From contig DEAY01000071.1 of assembly GCA_002348345.1 (NCBI GenBank), forward strand, positions 1 through 18,558: 18,558 nucleotides of DNA, written 5' to 3'. Below are positions 15,041 to 18,558 of the stretch, in pieces. Positions within the stretch are counted from its first letter, which is position 1. Every line of letters begins with the position of its first letter. The DNA comes from Verrucomicrobia bacterium UBA2970 (GTDB lineage Bacteria > Verrucomicrobiota > Verrucomicrobiia > Limisphaerales > AAA164-E04). The position numbers and the translations under genes are program-made. Below the pieces are notes generated by a model that saw only the letters and a list, made by a program, of their open reading frames with translations, had not been told where the DNA came from and did no database searches.

Positions 15041-15826
15041 ATGAGTGGCAATAAAGGCTCTCTGCTCCTGGGGCTCGTTTGCGTCGGCCTCATCGGTGGC
15101 CTGATCTATCGGCATATCCGGGCCGTCGAGCAAGACGCGGTGAATCAGCAGAGAATTAAAACCATCGAATCCGAACTCACCGAGACCGCGGTGAATCTCG
15201 ATCAGTCTCAGCAGACGAACACCGTCCTACGATCTGAACTGACAGAAACCAGCGCCGAGCTCGCTGGAATGCGCCAGCAATACCAAGCCCTTTCCGGTGA
15301 CCTGGCCAAGGAAACCGCTAGAGCGGATGCCGCCGTTCTGGAGACACGAACGGCATTGGAGGAAGTCGCGGATCGCGACCTGCAGATCAAGAAATTAGTA
15401 GCCGAACGAACGCAGATGGGGCAGCGCGTCGAAAAGCTCAATCGTTCAATGGAGTCGCTTCAATCTCGAATCGATGAGGCTGAATTCAAGTTGACCGCCT
15501 CCGATGGCGATCGCGAGTTCCTGCTCCGAGAACTGAAACGATTGCAGACGGAAAAGGCCGGGGTCGAACGACAATTCAACGACCTCTCGATGCTCCGGGC
15601 GCAAGTGAACAAACTTCGCAATGAACTCACCATCTCACGTCGCATCGAATGGATCCGCAAGGGGCTTGCCGGAGGCGCCAATCGAAAGGGTGCAGAGCTC
15701 TTGGTGACGGGATTCCAAACACCGGTGACTCACACCAACTACAATCTCAATGTTGAGATCAACCAAAGCGGTGGCGTCAAGATCCTTGAGCTTCCCCCTT
15801 CGATTTCACCTCCCGATGAGCCCTGA
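15041..15826 (+). CDS. Membrane-anchored coiled-coil protein of unknown function
   Basis: 261 residues. One N-terminal membrane helix (about 7-24, L-L-L-G-L-V-C-V-G-L-I-G-G-L-I-Y) is followed by a long heptad-rich, Glu/Gln/Arg/Leu-rich coiled coil (about 30-205). Two similar segments are visible early in it (S-E-L-T-E-T-A and S-E-L-T-E-T-S). A short C-terminal domain (about 210-255) contains G-F-Q-T-P-V-T-H-T-N-Y-N-L-N-V-E-I and ends in a Pro-rich tail. I do not recognise a family. The topology suggests an anchor with an extended extracytoplasmic rod. No ribosome-binding site is visible before the ATG. The stop overlaps the start of moaA by 11 bp, so the genes are likely coupled although a functional link is not obvious. 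Confidence 0.75.
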   Translation: MSGNKGSLLLGLVCVGLIGGLIYRHIRAVEQDAVNQQRIKTIESELTETAVNLDQSQQTNTVLRSELTETSAELAGMRQQYQALSGDLAKETARADAAVLETRTALEEVADRDLQIKKLVAERTQMGQRVEKLNRSMESLQSRIDEAEFKLTASDGDREFLLRELKRLQTEKAGVERQFNDLSMLRAQVNKLRNELTISRRIEWIRKGLAGGANRKGAELLVTGFQTPVTHTNYNLNVEINQSGGVKILELPPSISPPDEP

Positions 15827-16871
15827 GACGTCGTTAGTTGACTCACACGGAAGGACCCTTAGGGACCTTCGAATTAGCGTCACCGATCGCTGCAATTTCC
15901 GCTGCCTCTACTGTCTACCAGAAACAGAGGCAGCCGCAAATTTCTTTCGGGACCGCTGGCGGCACACGCCCTCAAAGGCCATTCGTCACTCGTGGAAGCC
16001 CAAGCATGAAATCCTGACCTTCGAGGAGATTGAGCGTTTCACCCGAATGGCCGTCTCGTGCGGAATCACCAAGATCCGGCTCACGGGCGGCGAACCTCTT
16101 CTGCGTCAGAACATCGCGAACTTGGTCTCAAGACTGTCGGCGATCGAGGGGGTCAAGGACCTCGCCATGACCACCAATGGCTTTCTCTTTCCCAAGTTCG
16201 CCGAGGCTCTCAAAGCGGCCGGCCTTCACCGCATCAGCATCAGCCTGGATTCCTTTGACCAGGACAACTTCAAGCGGCTCACCGGAATGGCCGGTCTCGA
16301 CGAGGTTCTTGACTCGGTCCGCATCGCCAAACGCCTTGGCTTCCATCCGATCAAGATCAACGCCGTGGTCATCCGAAACCTCAACGACCACGAGATGGAA
16401 GCCCTTTGCCACTACGCTCTGGACGAGCAGATCGCGGTTCGCTTCATCGAGTTCATGCCGCTCGACTCAACCAAGTCCTGGCAACGAGACTATGTCGTCT
16501 CCAGCAGCGAAATCCTCGACCGACTCCGAAACCGATTCGAACTGACCCCCAGGAAACCAAATCACTCAGCCGAAACAGCCCAGCGTTGGCGCATCAACGG
16601 CACGGACGCGGAACTCGGTTTGATTGCGCCGGTCACGCAACCCTTCTGCGGACACTGCAATCGCCTCCGGCTCACTGCCGATGGGCAGGTACGAACCTGT
16701 CTCTTCAGCTTGAGGGAACACGACTTCAAGCCATTCCTCCGAGGCGACGCCTCCGACCAGGAGATGATCGATGGCTTGAAAGCCATTGTCGCCCAAAAAG
16801 AAGCGGGTCATCGCATCGGTCAAACCGACTTCATTCAGCCCGCACGCACGATGAGTTGTATCGGGGGTTAG
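15816..16871 (+). CDS. moaA: GTP 3',8-cyclase MoaA (molybdenum cofactor biosynthesis)
   Basis: 351 residues from ATG 15816, overlapping the coiled-coil gene by 11 bp. MoaA is a radical SAM enzyme that with MoaC turns GTP into cyclic pyranopterin monophosphate. The SAM-binding cluster cysteines are Cys26, Cys30 and Cys33 (C-N-F-R-C-L-Y-C). T-G-G-E-P-L-L-R, M-T-T-N-G and S-L-D-S-F follow in the barrel. The second [4Fe-4S] cluster uses C-G-H-C-N-R-L-R-L-T and the Cys in V-R-T-C. The protein ends in the Gly-Gly typical of MoaA. Oddity: between the radical SAM motif and E-I-L-T-F-E-E there is a basic segment of about 25-30 residues (roughly 37-63, with several Arg, His and Lys), longer than in the E. 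coli type. moaC and other Moco genes are not in the window. Confidence 0.95.
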   Translation: MSPETSLVDSHGRTLRDLRISVTDRCNFRCLYCLPETEAAANFFRDRWRHTPSKAIRHSWKPKHEILTFEEIERFTRMAVSCGITKIRLTGGEPLLRQNIANLVSRLSAIEGVKDLAMTTNGFLFPKFAEALKAAGLHRISISLDSFDQDNFKRLTGMAGLDEVLDSVRIAKRLGFHPIKINAVVIRNLNDHEMEALCHYALDEQIAVRFIEFMPLDSTKSWQRDYVVSSSEILDRLRNRFELTPRKPNHSAETAQRWRINGTDAELGLIAPVTQPFCGHCNRLRLTADGQVRTCLFSLREHDFKPFLRGDASDQEMIDGLKAIVAQKEAGHRIGQTDFIQPARTMSCIGG

Positions 16872-17483
16872 TCATCCCGGGTCCTCGACCCCGGCGGCAC
16901 GAATGATTTCCGCCGTCACGTGTCGTTTCCAGTAGCCCTGGTGAAAGAGCTTTGCCTTCACTCAGCCATCGGCCCCGATCAAAAAAGTCCCGGGATGAGG
17001 CAACCCGTCTTCCCGCGATTCATTCCGGATTCCAAAGGCCTCGATCACTTTGCTACCGGAGTCCGAAAGCAGCGGAAAAGAGATTTCCCGCCGCTTGGCA
17101 AACCTCGCGAGAACATCGACGGGGTCATAGCTCACCCCGACGACCTGGATTCCGGCCTGATCCAGCTTCAACCGATTCTCTTGCAGTTCAACTAACTGCC
17201 GCTGGCAAAAGGGTCACCAATCGGCGGATCGGTAGAAGACCACCGCCAACTTCTTGTTTTGGCCGAGGAGTCCGGCCAAAGTGTGGGTCACTCCCGATTG
17301 ATCCGACAGAGAAAACCAGGGCACCTTCTCTCCCCGCTTCAAGCCAGGCCCCTCATGATCGGCGGCCCAGCCTGCCGGGGCAACGCTTCCCAGCAAAACG
17401 GCCCCACAAAGCCACTTCGTCCATTTCAATATCATGGGTTTCATTCGATCGGATTTCAATGGCTGGCCATCGCCTTTCTTCAT
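16872..17483 (-). CDS. Candidate selenoprotein: AhpC/TSA-type redoxin with in-frame UGA at the active-site cysteine
   Basis: A frame of 203 codons interrupted only by two TGAs. From ATG 17483 (5 bp after the upstream stop, GGGGGA box upstream; ATG 17444 is an alternative) it begins with a signal peptide ending near A-G-W-A-A, so the protein acts outside the cytoplasm. The redoxin fold follows: P-W-F-S-L-S-D, then V-V-F-Y-R-S-A-D-W. The first TGA (17214-17216, codon 90) comes next, followed by P-F-C-Q-R-Q-L, which is where homologues read W-C-P-F/Y-C. Sequence continues with V-V-G-V-S-Y-D, F-P-L-L-S-D, G-L-P-H-P-G-T-F-L-I-G-A-D-G, then a second TGA (16962-16964, codon 174), then V-K-A-K-L-F-H-Q-G-Y-W-K-R-H, a normal redoxin C-terminus. 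The first TGA is read as selenocysteine; the second is ambiguous (Sec, nonsense mutation or sequencing error). The final TGA abuts the moaA stop codon. Fold is confident, recoding is inferred. Confidence 0.75.
16926..16946 (-). promoter_or_regulatory. Weaker SECIS-like hairpin after the second in-frame UGA
   Basis: On the minus strand, CCAG (16941-16938) pairs with CTGG (16932-16929) around the loop GGCTA (16937-16933), and TTT (16946-16944) with AAA (16928-16926) across a two-base bulge. The loop starts 24 bases after the second UGA with G at both first positions. Only seven pairs support it, so chance is likely enough. Confidence 0.25.
17176..17210 (-). promoter_or_regulatory. SECIS-like hairpin after the first in-frame UGA
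   Basis: On the minus strand, GCAGTT (17199-17194) pairs perfectly with AACTGC (17188-17183) around the loop AGTTG (17193-17189). A lower helix of four pairs (17210-17207 with 17179-17176) may extend it. The loop begins 20 bases after the UGA and has G as its second base. Bacterial SECIS elements are described as a short stem with a G in the first two loop positions roughly 16-37 bases after the UGA, so the fit is good, though such hairpins also arise by chance. Confidence 0.5.
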
Positions 17484-17488
17484 TGGGC

Positions 17489-18558
17489 TTACTGTTCCCC
17501 CTTCACCTGAACAATCACGGAAAAATCTTGCCGTCGATAAAGGCACTGCCCGTTCAGGGCGTCACAAACGGAATACAGTGCATATCCTCTGAGACGATGT
17601 TCACCCGCCCGAATCCGTTTCGAGGACCGAATCTCAAATTCCAAACGCCTTCCTTCCATCGAAATCGGCAGGGGCGGATTGGGGTGGCGTTGAAAGCGTT
17701 TCTCGAACTGCCATTTCGAGTCGTCATTCATCCAGATGATCAAATCTTCGCCCTCGTTATTCCAATGAACCATCCGATCGGAATCGGGCGTCAATTCCAG
17801 GTGAATCCTTACCGCTTCACCACCTCCAACCATCGCCGGCACGGCAACGGCTTCAACCGCTATCCACTCCGCCGTGTCACGAGCCACCTTCCCCTCGGGA
17901 TCGGGATCGGTTTCCACGCTCGCTTCATCCGGAAACTCGACCTGCGGGTCAGCGAATTCCGCACCCGCCGGTTCAATCGCCAACCTCAGCGGAACCTCCC
18001 CTCGAGCCGCCAATTCCCGACGTGCCTGACGCACCCAATCATAAAAAGAATAAGGTTTGTCGAGCCGGGGACCATACTGTTGGATTCGACGCCGCCAGAT
18101 ATATTGATTCGGGTTGAGCCCGAGCGCACGCCCCCAGGACTGCACTGCCTCTCGGAAATCGGACGGCAACCGGCCGGGACCATCAAACCGACAACGATAA
18201 GCCACCCCGAGCCTGAAATGAGCCGACGCCTCATCAGGGGCCTCGGAAACGATCGATTCAAGGCGCTCGATCGCCCGATCCAACCCGGGTTCCTGCCCCC
18301 AGAGAACCAGACGGGTGGCCGCCTCCTTGTCGGACAACCCGCTCTCGGATAGCAAATCACTCGGGTCAGGCGCCAACCAATCCGAACCGCTCCAGGGAAG
18401 AGGCTTCTGCCGCATAAAGGCATTTAGCTGGGAAGGGCGAGGATTCACCGCGCGGACCGTGCCCTGTTCGTCCAGAAAGTAAGTCAGAGGGATCCCCTCA
18501 ACCCCCATCAGATTGAGGGAATCGACCAGGAGGGGCCATGCCAGCCCTTTCCACTGCA
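17489..18558 (-). CDS. Thioredoxin-fold/TPR protein, partial (5' end outside window)
   Basis: About 355 residues are visible and the frame is open to the right edge, so the start and any N-terminal C-x2-C lie outside; the ATG at 18508 is internal. The visible part begins with the end of a thioredoxin/TlpA fold: W-P-L-L-V-D, then G-I-P-L-T-Y-F-L-D-E-Q-G with the cis-proline, then V-R-A-V-N. A helical TPR-like segment follows (A-I-E-R-L-E-S-I-V, A-S-A-H-F-R-L-G-V-A-Y, A-V-Q-S-W-G-R-A-L-G-L-N-P-N). The C-terminal 150 residues are a beta-rich domain with a Cys pair, C-D-A-L-N-G-Q-C, recalling the DsbD N-terminal type domain. It lies 5 bp upstream of the candidate selenoredoxin start, so both probably form one envelope thiol-redox operon. 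Exact role unknown. Confidence 0.75.
   Translation of the reverse strand, partial: QWKGLAWPLLVDSLNLMGVEGIPLTYFLDEQGTVRAVNPRPSQLNAFMRQKPLPWSGSDWLAPDPSDLLSESGLSDKEAATRLVLWGQEPGLDRAIERLESIVSEAPDEASAHFRLGVAYRCRFDGPGRLPSDFREAVQSWGRALGLNPNQYIWRRRIQQYGPRLDKPYSFYDWVRQARRELAARGEVPLRLAIEPAGAEFADPQVEFPDEASVETDPDPEGKVARDTAEWIAVEAVAVPAMVGGGEAVRIHLELTPDSDRMVHWNNEGEDLIIWMNDDSKWQFEKRFQRHPNPPLPISMEGRRLEFEIRSSKRIRAGEHRLRGYALYSVCDALNGQCLYRRQDFSVIVQVKGEQ

Noticed and set aside
16962..17546. Two separate small minus-strand genes in place of the redoxin
   Set aside because: Both pieces are in the same frame and together form one redoxin. The downstream piece has no credible start (only a TTG at 17171) and lacks the first part of the fold.
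16952..18352. A 466-codon open frame on the plus strand opposite the redoxin and TPR genes
   Set aside because: It is rich in Arg, Pro, His and Ser with no recognisable motif and lies antisense to two frames with clear redoxin and TPR features. A gene caller could choose it only because the redoxin is interrupted by UGA.
1..18558. Reassignment of TGA to tryptophan or another amino acid throughout the genome
   Set aside because: TGA ends several well-defined genes here (WD40, mnmA, PCD, LON and others) at normal family lengths, and no other recognised gene has an internal TGA.

Overview
The window reads as ordinary chromosome from a GC-rich bacterium, most likely of the Verrucomicrobiota/PVC group. 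That placement is an inference from gene content: a bacterial RNase HIII, squalene-hopene cyclase with a hopanoid nucleosidase, a WD40 protein, a DUF1844 protein, a PDZ-interrupted trypsin-like protein, and a redoxin with an in-frame UGA at its active site. I see no rRNA, tRNA, CRISPR array, insertion sequence or phage gene, and no stretch over 300 bases without a gene.

Layout, left to right. (1) The 3' end of a WD40-repeat gene (+) runs in from the left edge. (2) A minus-strand cluster reads mutY, then an intact secreted trypsin/PDZ protease, then a degenerate membrane-anchored paralogue with the PDZ domain inserted inside its protease fold. (3) rnhC (RNase HIII) diverges from mutY across only 30 bp and overlaps, tail to tail, a minus-strand bactofilin-like/RDD membrane protein; a small Cys-x2-Cys membrane protein lies directly upstream of the latter and is coupled to it by an ATGA overlap. 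(4) mnmA (tRNA 2-thiouridylase) and an overlapping pterin-4a-carbinolamine dehydratase gene (+). (5) A minus-strand pair, GT4 glycosyltransferase then flippase-like membrane protein, diverges from shc (squalene-hopene cyclase), which is followed by an HpnG-like nucleosidase: a lipid/hopanoid block. (6) A minus-strand pair: a stand-alone LON-domain protein and a DUF1844 protein. (7) A plus-strand pair: an anchored coiled-coil protein overlapping moaA. (8) A minus-strand redox pair entering from the right edge: a thioredoxin-fold/TPR protein, then an AhpC/TSA-type redoxin.

The most notable object is that last redoxin (16872-17483, minus). Its frame is unbroken except for two TGA codons. The first sits exactly where the family has the first cysteine of the W-C-P-F/Y-C active site (here W-TGA-P-F-C) and is followed at suitable distance by a hairpin with the traits of a bacterial SECIS element. 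I interpret it as a selenocysteine codon. The second TGA lies 84 codons later; recognisable redoxin sequence continues past it to a stop that abuts the moaA stop codon. It may be a second selenocysteine, a nonsense mutation or a sequencing error. Standard annotation would split or lose this gene, or replace it with a long antisense reading frame.

The second most interesting object is the pseudoprotease at 871-1932: catalytic His and Ser positions are replaced and a PDZ domain interrupts the second barrel. It lies beside a catalytically intact trypsin/PDZ paralogue.
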